DNA of 33,808 nt from DATIJP01 sp964569185. GTDB taxonomy: Bacteria > Chlamydiota > Chlamydiia > Chlamydiales > Rhabdochlamydiaceae. A model generated the notes under the pieces. The model worked only from the letters and a program-made list of their open reading frames with translations, ran no database searches and was not told the DNA's origin. The position numbers were made by a program, and so were the translations under genes. Positions within the stretch are counted from its first letter, which is position 1, and the number at the start of each line of letters is the position of its first letter. Positions 24,617 to 32,036 of this stretch are shown in pieces. The stretch lies in contig CAZMTP010000011.1 in the NCBI GenBank assembly GCA_964569185.1, positions 1-33,808 of the forward strand, given 5' to 3'.

Positions 24617-25351
24617 ATGAAGTACGTAGGATTTTTATTAACCATTCCGATACTGGTTTTTGCCACGACAGAGTATAAGGAGCAAACAGGCTATAAGATC
24701 GAAGAACAGGGCATGTTCGATAATGACCAGTTAGAAAAAATGTTAGTGCGCTTTGATGCTGAAGAAGAGGATTACTTTTCCCTATTTGAACAAGATGAGA
24801 GTGAAATGGTATATGACAATAATCTGGAAGAAGATGTCTCTTCTTTGAGCAAAAATCGCCAAAAAGATGCTGTTGTTGAATCTTATGAAGAAGATAGTAA
24901 TCAGGAATTTTTTCCTAGTGAAGAGATGGTCCCAGAGCGAAGCAAAGCACTTAAGCGTTTACCTGTACGAAAAAAAGAGGCTGTAGCTGCTTCTAAAAAA
25001 CAGGTATCAAAACCAAGACAAGTACCTATAGAAATGGCAGAAGAAGAACCAGTCATGGTTCCAAGGCAACAGGCTAAAAAAGCTCCTATGGCAAGGGTAC
25101 AGCCTTCTTCTCCAGCAAAGAAACAAATGCCTGCACGTGCACCTGCTGTGGGTCAAAATAAAGAGGCAAGAAAAAGTGCGCAAGCTCCTGTGACACTTAA
25201 GAAAAAATCTGCAGTGGCACATTCGGGTATGAGGAACAATAAGAACATGGCGCAAAGAAAAACTCAAGTAATGAGAAAAGCCCCCACGCAAAAGAAAAGA
25301 CCTAGCAATGTACAACGTCCAACAATAGAACTAGATCAATTCGAAGAGTAA
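24617..25351 (+). CDS. Secreted charge-bipolar protein, function unknown
   Basis: 244 residues behind a very strong Shine-Dalgarno (AAGGGGGGGAAG). Residues 1-17 (MKYVGFLLTIPILVFAT) are a signal peptide. Residues ~20-105 are markedly acidic (EEEDYF, EQDESEM, NNLEEDV, SYEEDSNQEFF). Residues ~106-235 are a low-complexity Lys/Arg/Ala/Pro/Gln region (KRLPVRKKE, KKQVSKPRQVP, RQQAKKAPMARVQPSSPAKKQ, KKRPSNVQRP). The short C-terminus is again acidic (ELDQFEE). The basic part resembles histone-H1-like tails in composition only. I recognise no family. It is one of only two plus-strand genes, is preceded by a 143-bp AT-rich gap with a possible TTTACA/TAGAGT promoter, and ends 4 bp from convergent tsaD. 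Confidence 0.7.
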   Translation: MKYVGFLLTIPILVFATTEYKEQTGYKIEEQGMFDNDQLEKMLVRFDAEEEDYFSLFEQDESEMVYDNNLEEDVSSLSKNRQKDAVVESYEEDSNQEFFPSEEMVPERSKALKRLPVRKKEAVAASKKQVSKPRQVPIEMAEEEPVMVPRQQAKKAPMARVQPSSPAKKQMPARAPAVGQNKEARKSAQAPVTLKKKSAVAHSGMRNNKNMAQRKTQVMRKAPTQKKRPSNVQRPTIELDQFEE

Positions 25352-25355
25352 TTGT

Positions 25356-26378
25356 CTAAGACTCTAAGGGGATGCGCGTCATGGGCTGCAGGTCCATGAC
25401 GTCTCCCTGATTATTTTTGATAAATTGTTGAAACCCTAAACCTGCAATCATCGCTCCATTATCTAAACTGAGTCCTGGAGAAGGCCAATAAATAGGAACT
25501 GAAAGGTTTTGCGCGGCTAAAAAAGCGCGCAACGTCTGATTGTTGCTGACTCCTCCACCCAAATAGAGCGCATGGCAAGGAAATGCTTTCAGTGCTTCTA
25601 TAATTTTATGGGTAATTTCAGAAAAGGCGGTGCTTTGGAAAGAGGCAGCAATATCTGCCTTTTCCCCTTCTGTAATAGGGATGTTTTCATCAGCTTTTCC
25701 ATCTTGCCCTTTAATTGTGTAAAGAACATTGGTTTTGAGTCCGCTAAAAGAAAAGTTCCATCGGTTATTCTTTACTTTTCCTGCTTTAAATAGATAGCGA
25801 TTAGGATCCCCTTTTTTTGCGAGTGCTTCAATTGCTGGACCGCCGGGGTAGCCTAAGCCCAAAAGAGAAGCGACTTTATCAAAGGCTTCTCCAATGGCAT
25901 CGTCGACCGTTGTGCCAATCAATTGATAGCGGCCCACATCCAAAATATGCACCATAAAGGTGTGACCTCCAGAAATGACAACACCTAAAGCAGGAAATTG
26001 GAATGTTTTCGAGGACATCATTGCGGCATAAAGATGGGCCTCTACATGGTTCACACCAACCATAGGAATATTCCAACCTAAAGCAAGGCTTTTAGCTGCA
26101 TTTAATCCGATCAATAGTGGTCCTATCAGTCCAGGCCCTTTGGCCACAGCGATAAGATCCAGTTGCGAAGATGAAATGGAGGCTGTATCCAAACAACTTT
26201 GAACAAGGGGGATGAGCACTTCTGCATGCCGTCTTGAGGCAAGTTCTGGGAATACACCGCCAAAAGGTCGATGCAGGTCGCATTGGGACGCGACGCAATT
26301 TGACAGGATTTCAATCCCATCTTTAACAATCGCACATCCTGTTTCATCACAGGTAGATTCAATTCCTAATACATACAT
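25356..26378 (-). CDS. tsaD: tRNA N6-adenosine threonylcarbamoyltransferase
   Basis: 340 residues. TsaD transfers the threonylcarbamoyl group to A37 of ANN-decoding tRNAs, working with TsaB/TsaE/TsaC. Seen: MYVLGIESTCDETGCAIV at the N-terminus, GGVFPELASRRHAE, GPGLIGPLLIGLNAAKSLA, the metal-binding HxxxH in VNHVEAHLYAAM, VISGGHTFMV, GEAFDKVASLLGLGYPGGPAIE, GGGVSNNQTLRAFL and LDNGAMIAGLG. The ASKHA-fold ATPase is complete and of normal length. It is transcribed as a single unit; upstream is the repeat-filled island 26379-27183. Confidence 0.96.
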   Translation of the reverse strand: MYVLGIESTCDETGCAIVKDGIEILSNCVASQCDLHRPFGGVFPELASRRHAEVLIPLVQSCLDTASISSSQLDLIAVAKGPGLIGPLLIGLNAAKSLALGWNIPMVGVNHVEAHLYAAMMSSKTFQFPALGVVISGGHTFMVHILDVGRYQLIGTTVDDAIGEAFDKVASLLGLGYPGGPAIEALAKKGDPNRYLFKAGKVKNNRWNFSFSGLKTNVLYTIKGQDGKADENIPITEGEKADIAASFQSTAFSEITHKIIEALKAFPCHALYLGGGVSNNQTLRAFLAAQNLSVPIYWPSPGLSLDNGAMIAGLGFQQFIKNNQGDVMDLQPMTRIPLES

Positions 26379-26489
26379 AAAAATTAATTATATTTTATAA
26401 TAATAAAAAATAAAAAAACAAGAGTTTTTTATTTTATGGTTAAATGAAGAATTTAAGAACATTAAATTAGGGCCGTCAATACATATGTC

Positions 26490-26518
26490 GGGGACAAGAC
26501 GCTTAAGTGCTTGTCCCC
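26490..26518. repeat. 29-bp hairpin GGGGACAAG...CTTGTCCCC
   Basis: Nine-bp perfect arms (26490-26498, 26510-26518) with a partly palindromic centre containing CTTAAG. There is no T-run on either side, so it is not an obvious intrinsic terminator. Confidence 0.55.
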
Positions 26519-26531
26519 CGCTAGCCCCCTT

Positions 26532-26642
26532 GAGCTTCAATCCGCTTTGCCAAATCGGGTCCTCGTCAGGGGCCCGTGTGAAACACTGTGCCCCTACGCT
26601 GCGCTTTCCTGCGGTCCGATTTTGCTGCGCGCCTTGAAGCCA
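26532..26642. repeat. Imperfect inverted repeat with inner GGGGC/GCCCC hairpin
   Basis: Arms 26532-26561 and 26612-26642 are complementary at about 21 of 30 positions; shared blocks are GCTTCAA and AAATCGG. Between them GGGGC...GTGT/ACAC...GCCCC (26569-26594) makes an inner stem. The arms have diverged but still fit one long stem, suggesting either an old foldback element or a structured RNA. Confidence 0.45.
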
Positions 26643-26646
26643 TCGG

Positions 26647-26665
26647 CTGCTCATGCGTTCACTTC
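26647..26665. repeat. Dispersed motif, third copy
   Basis: CTGCTCATGCGTTCACTTC. The first 15 bases match the arm at 3465 at 14 of 15 positions. The 19 bases match the complement of the arm at 3580 with two differences. It lies immediately beside the inverted repeat 26532-26642. Confidence 0.45.
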
Positions 26666-26742
26666 CCACTCCTTTCAGTCGTGGGTCCCTTCTCACGTCT
26701 ATTCGCAGGGCCTATATAGTAAGAGATAGGGATTTTGAAGAA

Positions 26743-26762
26743 CTCCTTCCTCGAGGAAGGAG
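26743..26762. repeat. Perfect 20-bp palindrome CTCCTTCC-TCGA-GGAAGGAG
   Basis: A perfect palindrome centred on TCGA, loosely extended by AAGAA/TTCTT outside. No T-tract follows, so it is more likely repeat structure or a protein site than a terminator. Confidence 0.5.
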
Positions 26763-26833
26763 ATTCTTCGTAGGTAAGGCGCGACTGCTTCGCGTCGCTC
26801 CCATATTACAGCTCGGCTAAACTCGTCCCTAAA

Positions 26834-26999
26834 GAGGTACTTGCAAAAGTCGCTTTGGAGATAAAATGCGGTGATTTTTTCCCAATTTTTGATTCCAGGG
26901 AAATTGACATACACGAGAGAGTGTAGGCGATTTGCCTGGAATCAAAAATTGTGGAAAAAGGACGCGTTTTAGCCCAAACTGGACTTTTGCAAGTACCTC
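26834..26999. mobile_element. 166-bp foldback MITE-like element, copy type 2
   Basis: Eighteen-bp perfect terminal inverted repeats (GAGGTACTTGCAAAAGTC at 26834-26851 and its complement at 26982-26999), flanked by TAAA on both sides (26830-26833, 27000-27003). Interior arms CAATTTTTGATTCCAGG (26883-26899) and its complement (26935-26951) pair perfectly over 17 bp. The rest pairs imperfectly around a ~35-nt loop. Length, GAGG ends and layout match the element at 13929, though the sequences differ. It has no coding capacity. Confidence 0.72.
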
Positions 27000-27060
27000 T
27001 AAAGGAACGAGATTGCGCCCGAGCCGCCTGTTCAAATATGGCTGTGCCCGGTTTTTTATC

Positions 27061-27107
27061 AACCACCCGTTCGCTTTGCTCACCGCGAACGTAGTGAGCG
27101 GGTGGTT
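27061..27107. repeat. Compound hairpin AACCACCCG...CGGGTGGTT
   Basis: Nine-bp perfect outer arms (27061-27069, 27099-27107) enclose two mutually exclusive inner stems, TTCGC/GCGAA and CTCAC/GTGAG. It is followed on plus by AAATTATTTTT, and lies about 75 bp past the pgl stop on the minus strand. It could act as an RNA-end stabilising hairpin for the pgl transcript, but the minus-strand side has no T-tract. Confidence 0.5.
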
Positions 27108-27183
27108 AAATTATTTTTAACTCGAACACGTAATGCATAAAAGCTATGCAACATAGTCGCGATCTTCTTAGCCTGTTTATTTT

Positions 27184-27945
27184 TTACTTTAATAATGTTT
27201 CTGCAGCGTCTTGGTCTAAAATCCAGAGCGCTTGATGCTCTTTGGTGCCAATAGCTTGAATAGGGTAGAGCTCAAATTGATCGGGAGATTGCAACACTTT
27301 TGCAACCATCTCCTTTTTTGAGGCGCCTAAGACATAAATGAGCGTGTTCCGAGCCTGATTGATGCACTCATAGGTAAGTGTCATCCGCCATGTTTGAAGT
27401 TGTGGGACCTGATTAGCCACTACCAGTCGATTTTTGGCCTTGAGGGCTTTTGTATGGGGGAAAAGCGAAGCGGTATGCCCGTCGTCGCCACACCCTAAAA
27501 TAATAAGGTCAAAAGGCTGTCCTTTTAAAATTTCTTGGATCTTCTTTTCATAGGCAAGTGCATTTTCTTCGATCTTTTCTTCTGCATGCATACGTACGAT
27601 CTGATGGGCTGGAATGGGCATCTTTTTAAAGCCTGCTTCCATGGCCATATGATAATTGCTTTTAGGATCACTGGGAGGCACAGAGCGCTCATCTCCCCAA
27701 AAAAGATAGACTTTGCGCCAATCGATCTGCTCTTTATAGGGAGAGCGGCAGAGGATTTCATAGAGTTCTTTTGGAGTGGAGCCCCCCGATAAGACCAGAT
27801 AAAAAGAGCCGTGATCTTTGGTGGCTTGCTGATATAGTGCAAGGAGATGTTGGAGACAAAAATGCACTGTTGCGTCATGGTCCCCAGGAATGGCAATCGT
27901 GCGCCTTTCATCCCAAGATCTAAGAGAGGATATTTTCGAATCCAT
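27184..27945 (-). CDS. pgl: 6-phosphogluconolactonase
   Basis: 253 residues (DevB/SOL type). Hydrolyses 6-phosphogluconolactone after the Zwf step in the oxidative pentose phosphate pathway. Seen: FYLVLSGGSTPKELYEIL at ~48-65, VYLFWGDERSVPPSDPKSNY, FDLIILGCGDDGHTASLFPH with the catalytic-type GxDGHxASLFP motif, and TYECINQARNTLIYVLG near the C-terminus. It starts inside opcA (26-bp overlap), so zwf-opcA-pgl is one unit. Zwf-pgl adjacency matches CT185-CT186 of C. trachomatis. Confidence 0.93.
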   Translation of the reverse strand: MDSKISSLRSWDERRTIAIPGDHDATVHFCLQHLLALYQQATKDHGSFYLVLSGGSTPKELYEILCRSPYKEQIDWRKVYLFWGDERSVPPSDPKSNYHMAMEAGFKKMPIPAHQIVRMHAEEKIEENALAYEKKIQEILKGQPFDLIILGCGDDGHTASLFPHTKALKAKNRLVVANQVPQLQTWRMTLTYECINQARNTLIYVLGASKKEMVAKVLQSPDQFELYPIQAIGTKEHQALWILDQDAAETLLK

Positions 27946-28990
27946 TGTTTTGAAATAACTGTAACAATTTTAAATAGTGCTGGCTTGTCCCTGTGTGGGA
28001 GATCTCTCTTACAAGAGATTGTCCTGACTCTGCCTTAGCAAATAGGTATTTTAAAGGAACGGTGCATTTTTCAAGAGTGGAAAAACGCATGCTGACCTGA
28101 TGGGGGAAGTTAAGATCGCGCCCGAAAGAAAAATGGACCTGATCTTTTGTGATTAATTCCACTGAAACAATAGCTCCTGCCTGGATGGTCTCATGTTTTT
28201 CAGGATAGAAGGTCACATGGACTTTACCGCCTGGTCTTTCATACTCTAGAGAATTGCTTTGGATCTGTTTTAATTTCCATTGCAGCTGGCATGCGATCCA
28301 TCCTTGAAGATAAAGGGATTGCAGGAGGGTATGGCAATAGCTTGCTGTGGGACGCTGATTATAAAAGAGCTGAATGGTGTCTGTTTTTTTTAAATCATCC
28401 AACCTCTCTTCACTGTAAAAGGTGGAGGAGAGCAGATTTCTCCAGCTTTCAATACGTGCCCAATTTAAATCGGCAACGGCACAAGTCGAGCTTAATTGGA
28501 GGACTGTTTTTGCAAATGCAAGAAGACTTTTGCAACATTCAGAATCAAAAATGAGGCGGTCAGCAATTTTTTCAAATTGTTGCAGGAGAAGATCTTCTTT
28601 TGAGGGATCTTCGGCCCAGACCACATAGATGGGCAGGTCGGTCAATATATGTGGAAGAATTAAAAAAGGAACTTTTGCTCTGCTTTTTTCAGAAACATCG
28701 ATCTCAATAAGATCACAGGCAATATCAACCTGGCCCGAAGGAATCACCGAGACGCGCGTTTGGAGAAATTCCTCTCTAGCAGAGCGGTCTGCTGTAATAA
28801 AAATAAGGCGCGAAGGAAATTTTTCAGTCACTTTTTTGGCAATGGTGTGTATATAGTCTAGGCGCTCTGTTTTAGGAGTGTAAAAGATCAGATTAAATAG
28901 GCTGGCGCGCATCTTATTGGCGCTTTGTAGACCATCCCAAATGCGTGAGAGCTCCGATTGGATTTGAGAAGGAGGAACTGAGATACCCAT
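27920..28990 (-). CDS. opcA: Glucose-6-phosphate dehydrogenase assembly protein OpcA
   Basis: 356 residues. Recognised by RASLFNLIFYTPKTERLDYI near the N-terminus, FPSRLIFITAD, VPFLILPHILTDLPIYVVWAEDP and the later region RIESWRNLLSSTFY. These are the conserved blocks of the OpcA/G6PD-assembly family known from cyanobacteria and actinobacteria, where OpcA activates Zwf redox-dependently. It starts by a 1-bp stop-start overlap (TAATG) with zwf and overlaps pgl by 26 bp, so it is embedded between its functional partners. I do not recall it between zwf and pgl in Chlamydia species. C-terminal ~100 residues are less conserved. Zwf-activator role is inferred from family and context. Confidence 0.82.
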   Translation of the reverse strand: MGISVPPSQIQSELSRIWDGLQSANKMRASLFNLIFYTPKTERLDYIHTIAKKVTEKFPSRLIFITADRSAREEFLQTRVSVIPSGQVDIACDLIEIDVSEKSRAKVPFLILPHILTDLPIYVVWAEDPSKEDLLLQQFEKIADRLIFDSECCKSLLAFAKTVLQLSSTCAVADLNWARIESWRNLLSSTFYSEERLDDLKKTDTIQLFYNQRPTASYCHTLLQSLYLQGWIACQLQWKLKQIQSNSLEYERPGGKVHVTFYPEKHETIQAGAIVSVELITKDQVHFSFGRDLNFPHQVSMRFSTLEKCTVPLKYLFAKAESGQSLVREISHTGTSQHYLKLLQLFQNNGFENILS

Positions 28991-30534
28991 TACAACAGCC
29001 TCCAGCGCCTTCCCTCTTTTTCAATGAGGGAATCGGCAGTTTTAGGGCCCCATGTCCCTGCAGCATAATTGGGAAAGTCGGTGGTTTTTTTTTGTTTCCA
29101 ATAGTCTAAAATGGGTGTGAGAAGTCGCCAGGAATGTTCCACTTCATCTTCTCTTGCAAAGAGCGTACTATCTCCAATGATAAAATCTAAAATGAGCCGT
29201 TCATAGGCTTCAGGCGGAGCAATCCCAAAGTAAGAACCATAGCGGAAATCCATTTTCACAGGTTGGATCGAAATGCCTTGTCCTGGGACTTTGCAATTAA
29301 TTTTCAAAGAGGTGCCTTCATCTGGTTGGATGCGGATGGCTAGGACATCAGACTCACTGAGTCTTTCAGAACGTTGAAAGAGCACTTGGGGAGGTTTTTT
29401 AAAGGTCACAGCGATTTCAGTGGCCCGTTTGGGTAATCTTTTTCCGCATCGCAGGTAAAAAGGGACATCTTTCCAGCGCCAATTGTCGATAAAAAGCCGC
29501 ATGGCCACATAAGTTTCCACAACAGAATTTTTATCCACATTTTGTTCATCGCGATACCCGACTACTTCCTGGCCTGAAATCAGCCCTTTGCCATATTGGC
29601 CGCGCACAACAAAACGCTCAATATCCTCAGGAGAAAAATAGCGGATGGCACTTAATACTTTCACTTTTTCGTCACGGATGGAATTGGCTTTAAGATCTAC
29701 AGGAGGTTCCATAGCTACAAGCGAGAGCAGTTGCATCATATGATTTTGCAGCACATCGCGCAAAAGGCCTGCCTCTTCAAAAAAAGCGCCTCTCGAGCCG
29801 ATGCCGATATCTTCTGCGACAGTGATTTGTACATGGTCAATAAAATTGGTATTCCACAGCGGTTCAAAGAGTGCGTTGGCAAAGCGGAATACAAGCAGAT
29901 TTTGTACTGTTTCTTTTCCTAGATAGTGATCGATGCGAAAGATCTGGTCTTCATGAAGAAATTGGGTCAGCTCTTTTTGTAAAGCCAGTGCCGAATCTAA
30001 ATCGTGTCCAAAAGGTTTTTCAATGATCACCCGCGACCATTTATCGGTAATTTTATTGCGGTCGTAAATGAGCCCATGCTTGTGCAGTTTTTCGCATATT
30101 AATGTGAAATATTTGGGTTGGGTAGAAAGATAAAATGCGCGGTTTCCTTTTGTGCCAAGGCGCACATCTAGGTCGTTTAGCAATTTTGCTAAGCTTTCAT
30201 ACCCTGCATCTTCATGAAATTCGCTGCGGTGGTAGAATAGATATTCTTTAAACGTATTCCAGATCGACTCATCAACTGGCTTCACACGAGAAAAGGCGTT
30301 GACCGCATCGTACATCTCTTGGCGGAATTGTTCATTAGTTTTATCTCTGCGCGCAAAAGCCACGCACGCAAATTGATTAGGGAGTTGCCCTTCTCGCGTG
30401 AGATTATAAATGGCCGGAAACAATTTTCTCGCTGTGAGATCTCCTGTGGCTCCAAAAATCACTAAAATACAGGGATTGATAAAGCGAGAGGAAACACCAG
30501 GCTCTTCTAGGGGATGGGTGGATGATACCGTCAT
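28990..30534 (-). CDS. zwf: Glucose-6-phosphate 1-dehydrogenase
   Basis: 514 residues; NADP-dependent oxidation of glucose-6-phosphate, the entry to the oxidative pentose phosphate pathway. Seen: the nucleotide-binding motif LVIFGATGDLTARKLFPA around 24-41, VIIEKPFGHDLDSA, the active-site RIDHYLGKE at 200-208, VQITVAEDIGIGSRGAFFEEAGLLRDVLQNH, RCGKRLPKRATEIAV and RPIxD-region equivalents near the C-terminus. It is full length. It is the first gene of zwf-opcA-pgl, 57 bp after the porin gene. The gap holds no clear terminator, so read-through from pyrG-ruvX-porin is possible. Confidence 0.96.
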   Translation of the reverse strand: MTVSSTHPLEEPGVSSRFINPCILVIFGATGDLTARKLFPAIYNLTREGQLPNQFACVAFARRDKTNEQFRQEMYDAVNAFSRVKPVDESIWNTFKEYLFYHRSEFHEDAGYESLAKLLNDLDVRLGTKGNRAFYLSTQPKYFTLICEKLHKHGLIYDRNKITDKWSRVIIEKPFGHDLDSALALQKELTQFLHEDQIFRIDHYLGKETVQNLLVFRFANALFEPLWNTNFIDHVQITVAEDIGIGSRGAFFEEAGLLRDVLQNHMMQLLSLVAMEPPVDLKANSIRDEKVKVLSAIRYFSPEDIERFVVRGQYGKGLISGQEVVGYRDEQNVDKNSVVETYVAMRLFIDNWRWKDVPFYLRCGKRLPKRATEIAVTFKKPPQVLFQRSERLSESDVLAIRIQPDEGTSLKINCKVPGQGISIQPVKMDFRYGSYFGIAPPEAYERLILDFIIGDSTLFAREDEVEHSWRLLTPILDYWKQKKTTDFPNYAAGTWGPKTADSLIEKEGRRWRLL

Positions 30535-30590
30535 GTCTCTATTTTAGAAGAGAGAGGAAAGTGAAATCAAGGTGATAATATCCTTCTCTT

Positions 30591-31982
30591 TTAAAAATCA
30601 AATCTTACTTGGACTGTCAAGCCAGATAACACTAAAGTGCCTTCTGGGGACTCTAAAACATGGTTACGTAAAAATTGATTTTGTCCAAACCAGACCTGCT
30701 CTTCCCAAGCAGCCTCTAAAGCTACATGGTAGCGATCGCATAAAAACCAGTTTTCTAAGCGTAAGCCTAGCATCCATTCGATCACAGGTTCAATCGTTGT
30801 AAATTGGCTTTTAAGATGGATAAAACTATTACTTAAATTGAAAAGAGTCGAGGGATGTGGAAAAAGAGAATAATCAAAACGTTTCACATTAAAACGTTCA
30901 TATAGACCAGTAAAGGCAATATCTCCAAACAGGCTAAATGCTCTATTAAAATGCCAAGAGGTATCCAGTCCTATGCGTGGACCAACGCCCCAATCGGTCA
31001 ATCGTTGTTTCATAAACCCATCAGCCGCTGTCTCGAACACAAGCCCTGTGGTCATGTTCGTGATACCTTCTGTCAGTGCGATAGAGAACGTCTGTTTTTG
31101 CCATGTGCCTTTTAATCCTACATGGGGACGTAACATCAGGCGCCGGCTAATATAAAAGTTGCGCGCCAGTTCCAAATCGACCACATTAAAACCGAGGTGC
31201 CATTTTCCGCTTGCTTTCCCATAAACTTGTGCTTGTGGAAGAGAGGTGACACCGCCTGCAAAAGAGATATTCTGGCCGATCACATCGCGGCTTCCATTAA
31301 TGCCCCAATAAGCATCCCAAAGAGTTAACCCTTCGAAAGGACTGGTGATCTGTTGCGTATTGGGAAGTGTGGGAGCAGAGGCAGATTTTGTTGTAGTCAG
31401 ACGGAACCAGGTGTATTCTGCAAAAAGATCCCATCCATCATGGCAAAAATCCAGTCCTAAACCGGCTTTAAAGCCAGGTTTGTAAGTTTCATCAAATCTA
31501 ATGACTTCGCCAGATTTGGTACTAGGAACGCCTACCTGAAAAGAATTTGCAAAGCCTGTAGTCGCTGCAATTGCAGTTTCTCTTTCGCGTGCACTCCAAT
31601 AGATAAAATCGCCCGTCAAATAAACACCCCAGCCATACATCACGCAAGGACCCGCAGGAGGTGTGATCATTTCCGTTGGAGGGCAGATGTTGCACGTACA
31701 ACAATCTTCAATGATGGGAGGACAGCAACTAGGATCATTTTGATTTCCCTGTATTTGTGGAGCAGGTTTCATTGCATTTTGCTGATTTTGGGATAACTTC
31801 TTATCTGGCTTTTGCGGTTCTGGAAAAGAGAGATCTTCATCATCCAAAAAGTCATCTTCTTCTTCATAATCTAGGTAACTCTGACGCTTTTCATCATTGA
31901 AATCTGTATAGGTTGAGTCAGAATACAGTGTACCAAAAAATGCGCAAGAGAGCAGTAGTAGAGAGAATTCCTTTTGTCTCAT
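30591..31982 (-). CDS. Cysteine-rich MOMP-like outer-membrane beta-barrel (Legionella-type)
   Basis: 463 residues. Signal peptide at 1-20 (MRQKEFSLLLLSCAFFGTLY). Residues 37-60 are acidic then Pro/Lys-rich. A cysteine cluster follows at 86, 87, 94, 95, 97, 100 and 113. The barrel begins YGWGVYLTGDFIYWSARE, a start I associate with the Legionella-type pore-forming outer-membrane family also expanded in environmental chlamydiae. Alternating strands fill the rest (GFKAGLGLDFCHDGWDLFAEYTWF, WGVGPRIGLDTSWHF, VIEWMLGLRLENWFL) and the last residue is Phe, as usual for BamA-inserted barrels. It is probably a porin, disulfide-linked in the elementary-body envelope. AAGGAG lies 7 nt before the ATG. It is inserted between ruvX and zwf, which are neighbours in Chlamydia. 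Confidence 0.82.
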   Translation of the reverse strand: MRQKEFSLLLLSCAFFGTLYSDSTYTDFNDEKRQSYLDYEEEDDFLDDEDLSFPEPQKPDKKLSQNQQNAMKPAPQIQGNQNDPSCCPPIIEDCCTCNICPPTEMITPPAGPCVMYGWGVYLTGDFIYWSARERETAIAATTGFANSFQVGVPSTKSGEVIRFDETYKPGFKAGLGLDFCHDGWDLFAEYTWFRLTTTKSASAPTLPNTQQITSPFEGLTLWDAYWGINGSRDVIGQNISFAGGVTSLPQAQVYGKASGKWHLGFNVVDLELARNFYISRRLMLRPHVGLKGTWQKQTFSIALTEGITNMTTGLVFETAADGFMKQRLTDWGVGPRIGLDTSWHFNRAFSLFGDIAFTGLYERFNVKRFDYSLFPHPSTLFNLSNSFIHLKSQFTTIEPVIEWMLGLRLENWFLCDRYHVALEAAWEEQVWFGQNQFLRNHVLESPEGTLVLSGLTVQVRFDF

Positions 31983-32036
31983 GAAAAGCTCCTTAGTTCA
32001 AATTGGATTAGGTTACGAAAAAAAAGAAATTTTAAG

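Larger units (their letters stand above)
26379..27183. other. Gene-free, inverted-repeat-rich island
   Basis: 805 bp between tsaD and pgl with no convincing coding region, tRNA or known small RNA. The segment 26490-26830 looks clearly richer in G+C than the AT-rich flanks. It contains at least five inverted repeats described separately, plus a third copy of a motif found at 3465/3580. Open frames of 60-100 codons exist on both strands but run through the palindromes and have no ribosome-binding sites. 27108-27183 shows nothing. Confidence 0.7.

Noticed and set aside
26388..26696. 102-codon minus-strand frame in the island
   Set aside because: It runs through the 29-bp hairpin and the ~111-bp inverted repeat, has no ribosome-binding site and no recognisable motif; best read as repeat DNA.
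26699..27120. Several 60-86-codon frames over the second foldback element
   Set aside because: Similar peptides arise from both arms of the palindrome, as expected for noncoding inverted repeats.
26379..27183. tRNA, RNase P RNA, tmRNA or 4.5S RNA in the gene-free island
   Set aside because: None of their conserved core sequences could be found by reading both strands.
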